64,000 nucleotides of DNA from Mastigias papua (Eukaryota; Cnidaria; Scyphozoa; Rhizostomeae; Mastigiidae): contig OZ025270.1 in NCBI GenBank assembly GCA_964019165.1, positions 6,348,644 through 6,412,643 on the forward strand. The letters run 5' to 3'. The notes under the pieces were generated by a model that was given only the letters and a program-made list of their open reading frames with translations, was not told the DNA's origin and did not search any database. How positions within the stretch are numbered: position 1 is the stretch's first letter; each line of letters starts with the position of its first letter. The translations under genes and the position numbers were made by a program. This document shows, one piece after another, positions 50,047 to 62,300 of this stretch.

Positions 50047-53000
50047 CTATAGTGTTAGCGGATCATTTGCTGCATCTGTCCACACTTTGAAATCCTTATT
50101 TTTGGACGTATTTCCTTGAAGAAGCACATTGTTGATTCTGCCATCAAACAGCGCAAAGAAGCCACCTATACGAAAAAGAGATTTTCACTCTAAAACAGAT
50201 TCACTTGCCTCCAGAGTTGATTGGACTTTGAACACTTCAAAGTATATGACATACAATTAAAGCCAAGCCAATTCGCAAAAAATCAACTTCACTTAATAGC
50301 ATGAATACTCCTATGGAAACACAGAAATCATTTTCGAATTGTACCATATATGGTGATAGATTTACGACCCTTCATTTCACTAAATTCAATAGTCCAGAAT
50401 CTCATTCATACAGACCTTTTCGCAATTAACGTTGCATTATGGGTAATCTGGACATTGCTCTGTTCAAAACGACCGACATGCTCTGACGAATTGCGTGTTT
50501 TGGTTAAATATATGTGCTTCGAATTAGGTTAGCTCGCTGAAAACGGTTCATTTATTGCTTACACTTGCAAGAACATGCAGAGAAGTTTCATAGAGTATTG
50601 TTTACTCCCTATATGACTAGGGTAAGCGAAAAAAGCAAGGGACTCAATATGGCGCATGCGGGGTTTTTTTGTGGGAGAAAAACATTGACTACGTAATCGT
50701 TGTATTTGTTGTCCATGGGAATCAAACGGGACGATTCGAATAAAATAAAGACGCAAGATCTTCTCAAAACATCTAGACCTAGCTGAGCTTTAAGAAGGTT
50801 CCATCGCTGCTAAACAACGCCAATGTATCATAGCCTAAATACAGATGAAATTGTCCCAAATCCTGCGTAGTCTAGAAGCTCAATGCGGTCATCAACTATT
50901 GTCAGCTCAGTTCCCATTTCACTTAGAAAAAGAAGGCGAAATGTGAACAATGCTCGAGCAAAAATATGCTACAATAAAGCTCCCCATAAGAGAAGTCCAC
51001 GATGATAGCGTTTTACGTAACAGAGAAAATTTCAATGAGAAATTTCGCACATTGAGGATTGATTTGTGACATTTCGCTGAATTTTCTTCACCGGAGATTG
51101 GCCTTTATTATTGAGCTGCAGCGCGAACAACTTTACTTATATTTTAATGTTGGAAATATGTAGATATGAAGGAAACAAAAAATAAATGTCCTCAAATCGA
51201 AGTATATAAACACGAAAACTGACTAAAAATTATTTTCTTTATGAAGAGAATCGACGCAGGTCGACATATGCATTTAAAGCTCGACCATCCCAATACTTTC
51301 TTCAATATTAACGAAGAAATGTAACTGGCAAATAACTCATTCCAGACCTTAGCAAGATATTTTCCCCGATGTCTCCTTTCGTCCTGTTGTTGTTAGGATT
51401 AACTTTCTTGAAAGATGTAACATAATAAACGCCTACTCAAAAACAAAATCTCCTTTTCATATGCATTTTCACAGAGATGCATAGAATACTAGGATAAAAC
51501 CTTTTTATTTATCCAATCCTGCCATAAGTTTTATGACATTATACTTGAATTTATAATTAATACAAAGTGACGAAGAAGGCCTCCTTTTTAAGGTCATGCT
51601 ATTACCACTGAACAACAAAAGATTGTATTTATATGAATAAAAAAGCATCCAATGCAAATTCTCTAGAAGATGAAAATAAAACGTGCTCACTTACCTGTAT
51701 GAAGAAACAGCACTTTCTTCCCTTTGAAGCGTGAAGGATTGAGATCGATCTCTTTTATCATTCCCCTGGCTGCCTTCAGTGTGTACACTGGGTCAAGTAC
51801 AATTCCAGTAGATTGTGCAATACTAACCAATAGCTCTAGAAAAGAAAGAACCACTTCAACCAAGTAAACATGAAAGATATCGCCTTTTGAACGGCAATCT
51901 GGTAACAGTAAAGGTAAAGGTTAGTCCCATTACGATTCCATAAGTTGGGGAGTGCCTGTAAGAGTGGACACTTATCCTGAGCCATCAGCATAGTTTGGCA
52001 TGATGACCACCAGGCACCCATCTGCTGCTGGGTGGACAGTGAGGGAGCATCCCGCCTTTGGTCCGAGGGTTCGGCTCGAACAATCGATGTTGTGCTCAGC
52101 AGGCAAGCGCTTTTCATTTCTCATATTCAAGGCATAGCGGGCCCGTGAGAGCAGGGAACGGGATGAAAGTGGTGGACAAAATAATTCGGTGCTATCAAAA
52201 AGTTTTTGAAAGCTAACATGAACACATTTTGTAGCTGGCATGTAAGCAATCTTCAAGTCTGACAGACTTATAAGAACAAACCTACGCAATCTGAGGATTC
52301 TGTGTGTTAATGACAACAGGGCTTGGAAAAATACACTCATTCTCTCTCACTTACACTTGAAAAATTCTTGTTTTTCAATATCAAGTAAAGAGAAAGGCTG
52401 CTCTCACTGAATACATAAATCAGCATCAATCCCCCCTCCGGATTGGTTTTTACTGATCTACTGAAACTATTTTCATTGGAATTCACACCACAGAATTAAC
52501 AATTCATGTTCAGTCCCAGTGTTGGTACCTTCTTATAGCATATACGCAGCAAAAGAATGTCAATGATCCTACATTTGATCTGCATTTCGCACCAACAATG
52601 AAACGATTCGTTCCAAGCTGGAAATTCGAGATATATTCAAAACCATACCGGTAATTCAGAAAATGGTAGCTCATTATTGAGTAAATGTGGTCAAATTCGA
52701 AATCTTTAATTGTCTTTATCACATGACAATAAATGTGAAAGAAAGGTTACAAAAGCAATCAGCACTGCACACACACACACAACAAGCAAGCTGCGTATGT
52801 ATGAATCAACAAGGCCATTCACACATAAAGAAGACCCTCGCCTCAGATTTCTCACAGGCATTCACTACCATATTTCTAAGAAGTGATGGAAAGTATCTCT
52901 CGGATACTGTCTACCGTTCTTTGGAAGATCTTCGGATATAAGTCCAGTAACTGAATGAAGAACATATCCATTATATTACACAATCACGGGCCACTCACTT

Positions 53001-56000
53001 TGCATCTAACCAATACAGAAGTGAATTCCCTAATATTGAGTGGTTAATTCCAATATAAAAAAAACCGACTGGCACTCAAAATTCAACAAACACGGGCAAA
53101 ATTGAGGAAAAATGAACCTCCAGTGATTATACTAAGACAAAATGTTACCTAATTCTTCATCCGTCGATTTTGCATATCCTGTCCCTTTATAGCCTTCAAT
53201 AATATCGCAAATATCTCTAGCTTTTATATCATCAAGACCATAATCTTGAAGGAGCTCATCAACATGATGATAGAAATATTCAGCATTATCACATACGCAC
53301 ACTCCATGTATCCTGCAATTAAAAACTCTCATTTTAGGACTGCATGCTCAAAGTTTCTACAAAGTAAATAAACAAAACAGGAAACCTGCCATATAATAAT
53401 ATATACCAGTCGAAAGTATTTTCAACAAAAGCTTCCAAGTTTGCAACATAATTCTCAGATGTTTCAACAGCTTTGATCAGTGGAGGGGCCAGAATAACCC
53501 CCACTTTCCCCAAAGATGGGACTTGAGATTCGTGAAAATCCGATAAGAAACTATTGGGGATTTCATTTTCTGCTTAGATTATTTTGATCTGTAGCTACAG
53601 CAGCTAATTGTGTTGATCGGACAGTGACAGGAATGAGAGTGTATTGAAACGGTCTTAACAATTAAATTTCTGGTAAAAGAACACGGCGTGGTAAAATAGA
53701 CGTCGTCAAACTTTCTGTGTTTCTCGACCTTTGTCCTCTCCCTCTCCCACTTTTTCGAAGCTTGCGCCGCAACTGGCTTTTATCACACTTGAAAGTATAA
53801 AATGGTACCTTAGAAGCGTATATTATTTCAAGAATTGTGTGTCGTAATTTCAATCTAGCGATTGTCCCTTAATGTTCTTGGACGTAAGACGAAATAATTC
53901 GTAAAAAAACTAATTAAAACCCAAGTCCAATTGCTGCATAGCTGTATATAAAAACTCACTGTTCTACGGATTCTTCTAGGGCATTTATGGTAATTAACTA
54001 AAGAACTTACTTGAGATGAGAACCAGTGAGGTAATTTGCAACTGCCAATCCACCAACAGTCCCACCACTGCCAACTGCTACTACTAAATCACTATAATTC
54101 TCCAAAACGCCCTGAAAACCAAAATATTCATATCATGTATTATTTTCGAGGCCGAAATAAGGCCAGCATCTCTATAGGAAATGCATTTAACGTGGTAAGC
54201 TTTATGTTTCTGAGTAAGTTGGTAATTTTAGCCTGAAGTTTGATTATGTCTCTTACTAAGAACTTGCAGTTGAAGATAGTGAAAAAGGAAGTATCTACTT
54301 TATCTACATCGACATGTAAACTATCGATTGGTCCTTTATCATTTTGCACATTTTTCACTTTGCTTTAGAAAGAGATAGATGGTGCGTGCGAACTTGATCG
54401 CACACCTTTCCCAGGACGGCCTGATATCGTAATCAAAATATCCTAAAATTTTAAAAGTGACTTTCGAAACAGCACTTACCTGTTGTACCATCTCCTGAAA
54501 CTGTTCAATGTATCCAAATGTTCCCAAGGACGATGAGCCACCTAGGGTGACAGGATAGACACGTTCTTGCTTTGATTCCCTACAAAAATAAACACCTTTT
54601 CCTATACAATGTGAGGCAAATATCAGGAACAACTCACTCAATGAGTGGCTTCTTACGAAGTAAATACATTAACATTTAGATAATCGATAATTTCGATCCC
54701 TAATCAATTGAATCTTTCACCCAATCCTTCACTCATCTAAACCTTCATTCATCAAATCCTCCGTTCATTCATTCATTCATTCATTCATTCATTCATTCAT
54801 CCATGCATTAATTCATTTATTCGTTCATTCATTCATTCGTTCATCCACATAATCATTCAGTGATTCATTTTCAGCATAATACAAACTGGGCAACAACAAG
54901 TACACTAGTAACTCAATTCAATTATATACACAAGGATTATTAACTCAATAATGACAAATTGACAGGTTCATAGTAAGTAAAACCTTATAACGTAAACAAC
55001 TTTATCATTTAAGGAAAAATAGGTACCAGAGCCTCTTGACAAGCTTGTCAACTCGTGCCGACAAACCACCAGCCAAAGATTCATTAGGAACCAAGTAAAC
55101 CTGAGCCCCTATCAGGCGGTCAAGCAGCACGTTGCCAAAGCAATTGTTTACATCAGTTTCCTAGAAATAGATAGGATGTAAAAGACAGTTCAAGTATATT
55201 CGTCAAACCCCATGAAGGCTAGCTAATAGGTAATTAATGAAACTAGATGGCTGATTCAGTCACTATCTGCTTGATGGTTAATGCCAGAATTTCCTCCTGT
55301 TGTAATGAATGCTTACGATAACTGTACACTTCAACCTCCTTCACTTAGTTTTTTAGCTTTGCTTTGTCAAATCTCACTTGGAAATCACACCATAATTCCA
55401 CGATTGAACATGCATATCAAATACTTGGTTCCCTTGCTATTTTAATTTAAAAATTTGCTAGTTTAAAAACTTGCTTTCCTTGCTCATTTAGCCCTTTTAA
55501 TTTTTGCCTCATGTTATTTTAGCGATTTTAGCGAAAGGGTATATTTTCACTAAATCAAAATTGCGCTTAAATTAATTTGTTTAACTTTGTATTAATCTTA
55601 ATTAATTTAAGCTGCTATTCGCTAAATCAAACTTGCATTAAATCTGGGCTAATTTTTGTCACTAAATCTAACTGACGTAAAAACTTCGTTCAGCATCATT
55701 GAAAATTGCTCCAGATGCAGCAATCCCAGCTAATACTGTTGGCGTGAAAAACAACAATCGGTTGTTACGGAAAATAAAAGGGTCCTTTCCACCCCACAAA
55801 AGAGTGGAAATGATACAAAAAAGTAGCATTTGGAATAATATTCCGTCATTGATTAAGTGCATGAAGCGTTCAGCTTTTTTGGGGTGTTCCTGGTGTGTTC
55901 TTGGAGTGTTCAGCCTGTTCTTGGAGTGTTCAGTCTTTTATGAAAGACACCAAATAATATAAGATAAATGAAATATAACATGCATGAACATTGCTAGTAA

Positions 56001-58645
56001 TGGAATTCCTTAGTTCATTGTGTGCAAATAACCATCTACCAATGCCTATACTATTTCATTTTCAACCAAAGTGCGTTATCATAGTTTCAAAAGCAGAGAC
56101 ACAAGTACCATACTATGATAGAATGACCATCAGTTACAATAAGCAGCTACATGCATACATACATGAATACATACATATATACATTTTAGTTGCTCTTCAG
56201 ACTAAGTGGTTGGCAGCTCTAAGGAGCTGATGTGGACTTGCAATTCAATATGATAAATCAAGTCTATGCAATGGAGCTGATGTGGACCTAAAAGCAAACA
56301 ATCTCACAAGAACACCTGCAACCAATAATCAAACAAATAACACTAGCCCTTACTTACTGGTTCTGTTGTTCGTAGTAGAAGATGTGTGTCAAGGCCAACT
56401 GATCTTGCAGAAACAGCAGTTGCCCTACAATGATTTGATTGTATACCTCCACATGTAACAATTGAATCACATTTCTGCTCTAATGCATCAGCTAGCAGAA
56501 ATTCAAGCTTTCTCACCTGGCAAGATAGAAATGAGTATGTAAAAATGCATGGAAAATCCCATCAAGATATAATAATAATCACAAATATCACAAGAATTAC
56601 TATTTACATAGGCCTTGCCGGAAAGGGGCTTAAATGAGCAAGAGCACCTAAAGTGCACCCAAAATTATGACTGGAGTGTGATATACCAAGTACCCAATCT
56701 CTTCAAGTTATCAAATAACATGTTTTATTATCACAACCTTTCGATATACTTTTACGATATCAAATATTCCTAGACTGGAGTCCCTTTTTAATTTTGCTTC
56801 TAGCAAGTCCTTTCTTTGTATTCTGAATGCATTTATAGAAGGGGTGTGAAATATAGTCACTAAATTGTCCAAGGAGCTTGCTTTTTAGAAGAACTTTGTT
56901 GTGCTCAGAGAAAGGCCTGATATACTTCATAATTAGGAAAAACTGCCTTCAATTTCTATGTCTTGAAAATAGAGCCAATTCATTTTACCTTGTTTCCTGA
57001 CAAGATGCTTCCTGTCAAATCATCTCTTTTCAATGATATCTGGAAGCCATTTTGAACCATAGGTAATGGCCAGTCTTCAACAGGTGTATTTTTGTGTGCA
57101 AGCTACAAATAAACAATCATCTCTTATGAGGCTGTTAGCTTTGAATACCTTATTTCAAAGTGCGACAATCTAGTAAATATTAAACAGGTACAAGATTTTG
57201 CTTAAGCTCATTTACATCCCATAGTGACATCCATGTAAGACTTTATAGACACACTTTTCAATCTGGGCATCTGATAGGCTCAGTGTAAAAGCTACACAAA
57301 TGCATAGATTGAGATATTGACCTAGAGCAGGGATGGTGCCACTAAGGGTGCTTCAGGGGGGAGGGGGGCTGGTGCTCACCCAAAGTTTTGCTGAGCTCCC
57401 ATTGCTACTTACATTTTTAAAATTTTCTATCCACTGTTAGCACTTTCATAACTTGCACTTCCATATTTCTTTACTGCAATGCCATCTCAGTGAGTTTGAG
57501 TCATAGAATTTTAAGCCAATCCGGAAAGCATGGCCTAATAAAACTTTCTTACTTCCAGTGGCACTTTGGCAGCATTGCCCCAGCATTTTTTCCTGGCACA
57601 ATATCTGACCAAGAGGGGCAAAATCTGCCTTTACCTCAACTTGGGGGAGCGAGACTATTATAAAGGAAACAGGTACCTAGTAGAAAATTGAGGGTTTTCT
57701 TTGAAATCAACTGTGCACACAAACTAACTTTAAACTTAGAAAAAACAAAACAGCTACAAGGCAAAAGAGAGAGTAGAGCAAATCAAATACAGGATTAGAT
57801 ATAAACCTAGAGGCTTTTGTAACCAATCAACACAAAATTTCCCAAAAGATTGCATGAGGCAGAGCCATTTCAAAGCAAGCACTTTCATGACAGGGAGTGA
57901 TGAGCAGTCTTTTTATATCAGATGCTAAAGCTCCAGGTGCTAAAGATTTGACTGAATAGCATACTACTGAGACAAAGCTCCAGAAAAGGTCTGTACAATG
58001 AAACCCAATAAACAGAGGAAGAATAAATTTCTTAGTAAACTGTAGAACAGCTAAAGCCCTCCCAGACCCCAGTGGTGTCGTGCCTCTAAACAAAAAGATT
58101 AACGATGTATAGCAGCATATTATAGCAAATGATTGCAAATATCTCCAATATCATTGGTTTATATGTATTAGCAATGATACTGAATTGCTTAAATCTTTGT
58201 AATTACTTTTCATATTTCGATCGTTCATATTCTTAGTGAGAATTATCCTTTGTAATGTACATAGAATGGCTAACCCGCAGTTTTTACACTCCAGGTCAAA
58301 AATCCTGATGGGTGTAGGACAAATTCAAGACAGCTTTTCATTTATGGCACTGTCCAACAGTGATCTCCCCTTACAGCTAGATCCCTGAAGCTACGTCCTA
58401 TTGATCAAGCAAAAGCAAGCAGGATATCCTCTAATTTAACCTTAATGCCCTGTCGTCTACATCCTGTTGTGCAGAATCCAGATTTGAAGCTAGGTTGTTC
58501 CTTGCGGTATTGAGCTTGTCCACACATTTACTGTCATTCCAAAGAACCTGTGGAGAAAAAGGCTACTTACCTCAACAAAGTGCTTGGGCAATATTCTCAA
58601 CGATGATGCCCACGAGGGTGCAGTGTAAGGCCGAAGACGATTCAT
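50047..58645 (-). CDS. D-cysteine desulfhydrase (PLP enzyme)
   Basis: This family breaks D-cysteine to pyruvate, H2S and ammonia, or ACC to 2-oxobutyrate. Nine minus-strand exons join in phase: 58645-58571, 57102-56989, 56516-56358, 55160-55027, 54579-54480, 54111-54011, 53312-53149, 51835-51695 and 50165-50047 (stop), giving 368 residues, a usual length. Landmarks are SGNK ending at K63 (Schiff-base lysine), [25 protein letters not shown] (S90 is the nucleophile position), [10 protein letters not shown] (208-217, phosphate binding), [12 protein letters not shown] (297-308), [15 protein letters not shown] (325-339). T301 and T329 occupy the two positions that separate D-cysteine desulfhydrase (Ser/Thr and Thr) from ACC deaminase (Glu and Leu), so desulfhydrase is the better call. 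The first ATG in frame, [14 protein letters not shown], fits the family N-terminus; no targeting peptide is obvious. The next upstream gene ends 677 bases away on the same strand. Confidence 0.93.
51885..52130 (-). mobile_element. Candidate tRNA-derived SINE
   Basis: On the minus strand a GC-richer segment has a Pol III B-box-like GATTGTTCGAGCC, an A-box-like segment about 30 bases upstream (GCTTGCCTGCTGAGC), and a 3' end of CCTTTACCTTTACTG, suggesting a short TTTACC tail. It lies in the intron between exons 7 and 8 of the desulfhydrase gene, in the same orientation. The minus-strand open frames here are chance. Confidence 0.45.
54762..54850. repeat. (ATTC)n microsatellite
   Basis: TTCATTCATTCATTC run with some interruptions, in the intron between exons 4 and 5 of the desulfhydrase gene. 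Confidence 0.9.
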
Positions 58646-59322
58646 TGTCGCCACAAGAACCTTCAAACACCACTTGCAGCTACAGGAACACACCTCCAAG
58701 TGTAAATGCGTAGCAAGATTTGTTACTGGGAAGGCGATGACACCAATTCCACATTTAGATTACAAGCGAATACAAATGACAATTTTCTTTAGTTTGCAAT
58801 ACATGTTTCGAGCTAATCCTAGTCCATCTTCAGTTGCTCAAGTATGCTATAACATATCAATAAAAGTTTTAAGATATTCGAAAAGACAAACAAAATAATT
58901 GGAAGAAGAACAAGAGCCATATAATGTAGAAAAATATGTAGGGCCTCCATAGTCATAAGGTAATGATATGTGTTTGCTGAATCTATAACTAAAAACAGTT
59001 TTCATCACAAGCCATTCTGCAAGCACTCGAAATCTTTAAGTGTTTAAGTATATGAGATCTTTTATTTGTATGTAGATGTTCATTGACTTGGGTGGAAAAG
59101 TGTATAATTTAATGAAGTGTCTTTCTGGATTCTACATATCACTCGAGTCAAATGTTCTTTAAGAAACTATTGGTAGGTATCAGAATACAAAATTGAGACC
59201 AAATAACAAAGAAATTCTTACAACTTTAAAATAAATGTATTTGTGATTGCAATTTGAATGAGAATTACATTGAAAGGGGTCGTTTCTAAAATAGAAAGAA
59301 AAGTACAAGCAACATATATGCA

Positions 59323-62300
59323 TCACATTAACTTGGGGAGGCCTTTTAATTTATTCAGGTCTAAAATGGTGCCAGGTTCATTTTCTTTATCGCTCCCTTC
59401 TTCGACCGTCGCAACATCAAGCATTTTTGTGCTCTTTCTCAACCGGGGCGACAAATTATGGCCTACGGATCGTTTTTCACCTTCTAGAAGATTGTATTTC
59501 TGCATGTAGCGTCTGGTAGCGACGGACATGTTGCATGATACATTCATGCTTACAAAGTTCATACTGATCTTTGGAGTCTGAAATGCGGATTCATCTTGAA
59601 GAATACCCTCAAATTTGACGCTCTTTGCCTTCTGCGTAACATTGTATTGGACGTTGCGAATTTGATTGCCTGTCAGGTACTTCAATGCGATTTCATCAGC
59701 AAGAACAGTGGCATCATCCGTAGCTTCTGTTCCAAGCAAAGATACATAGTTGATGCGTGGATGATACATGGCAGCATCACCAGCTGACTTAACGTGAATG
59801 TCGTAAGCTCCGATTTCACTACAACCAAGCGAAGAACTTCAAACTATATAGTTACGTATACCTCTTTATCCAAGTTGAATTGCATATATGGACCACTGTA
59901 TTATAAGACAGTGCATCGTACCAAAATGACCATTTAATAGAAACAAACTTCACATGAGTATTAGCAGTAATTACTGAACATACGCGCCTGTTTCTAGATG
60001 CAGCACAAATCAGTGTTGCAACGAATTACATAACACAACATATTGCTCAAGAACATTACACGAACGCTTGTAAATACGCAGATCATTATCAATACTAATG
60101 CTGTTTGTGCACCCACTCTTCCTCTCGAGCAGTCATGGAAGGAGACGAAAGTTACTCATACAGAAATAATAATTTCCTCACGACAACAAACCATAGCACT
60201 AAGTCTCATAGGACAGCATCTTTAAATGCCACATGGAAAACACGGATTTGTGATAATACAGGAAGGGATGAGCAAGGTACGTTCATGCAATCTCAGAAAT
60301 TCGCGTATTCCAGTAAACCCGAAGCAGAACTACAAAACACACTTCAGAGCCGCAAGAAAGCGTGCCAGGGAAAATTGTAAGCCCCGGCTTATACTTAAAG
60401 AAATACGGTACCCGAAACTCAATATCTAAAAATTAAGGGTTTTCATGATTAGAACAATCTTGGGTGTATAATGTTTAAAAGATGAGTTTAGTTACGATGC
60501 TTCGTAAGCAATTAGAGCTCGAAAATTACAATAAGTTCCTCGATGACACCCCTTCCCCATGAACGTTTTCCTACGATGTGTTGGTACCCCTTTCCCCTTC
60601 AAAGCGTATGTACTATTTAAATGGACGCTCCTAGCGACCAAGCCCTAAAATTACATTGTTCTGTGACAATATAAAGGGTGACCTCCAGTTATACTTAGGG
60701 GTCAGTCATTGATAACTCTGGGTACCGGGGCGGGTTAGAATTTACAAAATGGTCAAAAGTTTTATACCCCTTCAATTTTTGTCTAAAAGTTTTCATACCC
60801 TATTGAAGAATAAGTAATAAGGTTCACACCCCACTTGCTATCTACCTTGTAAGGATTTTAGCATAGATTTCTTCATTGCTACTTCTAAAGTCACAATTGC
60901 CACTATCATCTACTTGAAAGATCACGTATAGAAAATGTGTTCTGTAAAAATTACTTGCTGGGAAATATTGCATGGAAAACTTTTGTACACAATGTTGTAA
61001 ATATCATTCTTTGTGAGATTCCTTTGCATCAGGCATGCATAGGTTTTCATGAAAAGGTTGATTTATGCTTGAAACGTCATTTGAACAAACAGCTGTGATG
61101 AATGCTAATAAGAGCACTACAATAACACAGTATACCACAGAAAGCTTAAATCAGAGAAAAATTGCTATTGGATAAACTCAGACAACTAGATACGTATACA
61201 GTGATCAATAGACTTCTGCAAGTCATTGAGTTGATGTTCTTTAGATTTTGTCTCTAAAGGATTTCATATCCTTCAAAATTTCTCTACTGAGTTTCATACC
61301 CCCCAAGTATCCTAGAAAAAGTTTTCATGCCCTACCCAATTCTAGCCCGCCCTAATACGCAGAGTTATAAATGACTGACCCCTTAGCGTTAGTATTTTCA
61401 TCAGTTTGAGTATCATAATACAACCACCATTTCTTAGCACATAGTACGTTTCTACTACATGAAAGCTGTCTCTCACAAAAGCTTATAATCAAGGGTTGAA
61501 GAAATACGGTAGTCAGATAGATTATCTTCATACATGACTCACGGGGCCTTCTCTTGCAAATGATCTATCTGTTTACTCATGTTTTAGAACATTCGATTCA
61601 TTAAAGTAAAGGGACATCAGCAGCCAGAACTGCATACTACGCATGCTCTTATAAATATTATAAGTTTATCCGCATCAATACAGGTGCAAATTCATGATAA
61701 GGCATATAATTTTTGGCAAGCATTCTTACATGGAGTAGCTATATGTCTTGCAGTTGAGTTTATCATCTAATGCAACACCTAACAGCTTTTCTCCTTATGA
61801 ACCACAATAACTGTACTTTTAACTATTGTTGTTGCTGCCAACTACTATTTTATTTCAAACTGTTAAGGGTAGTTTCACTAACTTGCTCTTGAGCCGAGGT
61901 TGTCCGAATATGAGTTATAATGAAACCCGATACCAACAAATGAGGAAATAAAAATTATTCAACTTACGATATGTCATCCAGATTGCTTTGATTAGCCATA
62001 CCCAATGATTCTACAACTCCTTTTGCAACTGCCTCGTTTGCGATGTCTTCTGACATTTTACTCATTTCCCCATTACCAACATCAGAATTCTCCACATCTA
62101 CAGACTCTTCCAGTTCTTTTTCCTCTTTTTGATCGTCTAGCAATTCTTTTACTTCTTCCTGCGAGTGCAAATACGAATTCAATACACACTCCAATGACTG
62201 GTAACACATTTGTTGCAGCCAAAACTACGGTTTTTACCCTTATGCTCTACTTACAGCTGCTGAAGTGAATCATATGAAGAAACAAAGTAATGAGCTAAAT

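Noticed and set aside
55668..55962. Short opposing open frames with [17 protein letters not shown] and related text
   Set aside because: Intronic, no splice phase agreement with the flanking desulfhydrase exons and no family recognised.
50047..58645. ACC deaminase as the enzyme name
   Set aside because: The two positions expected to be Glu and Leu are Thr301 and Thr329.
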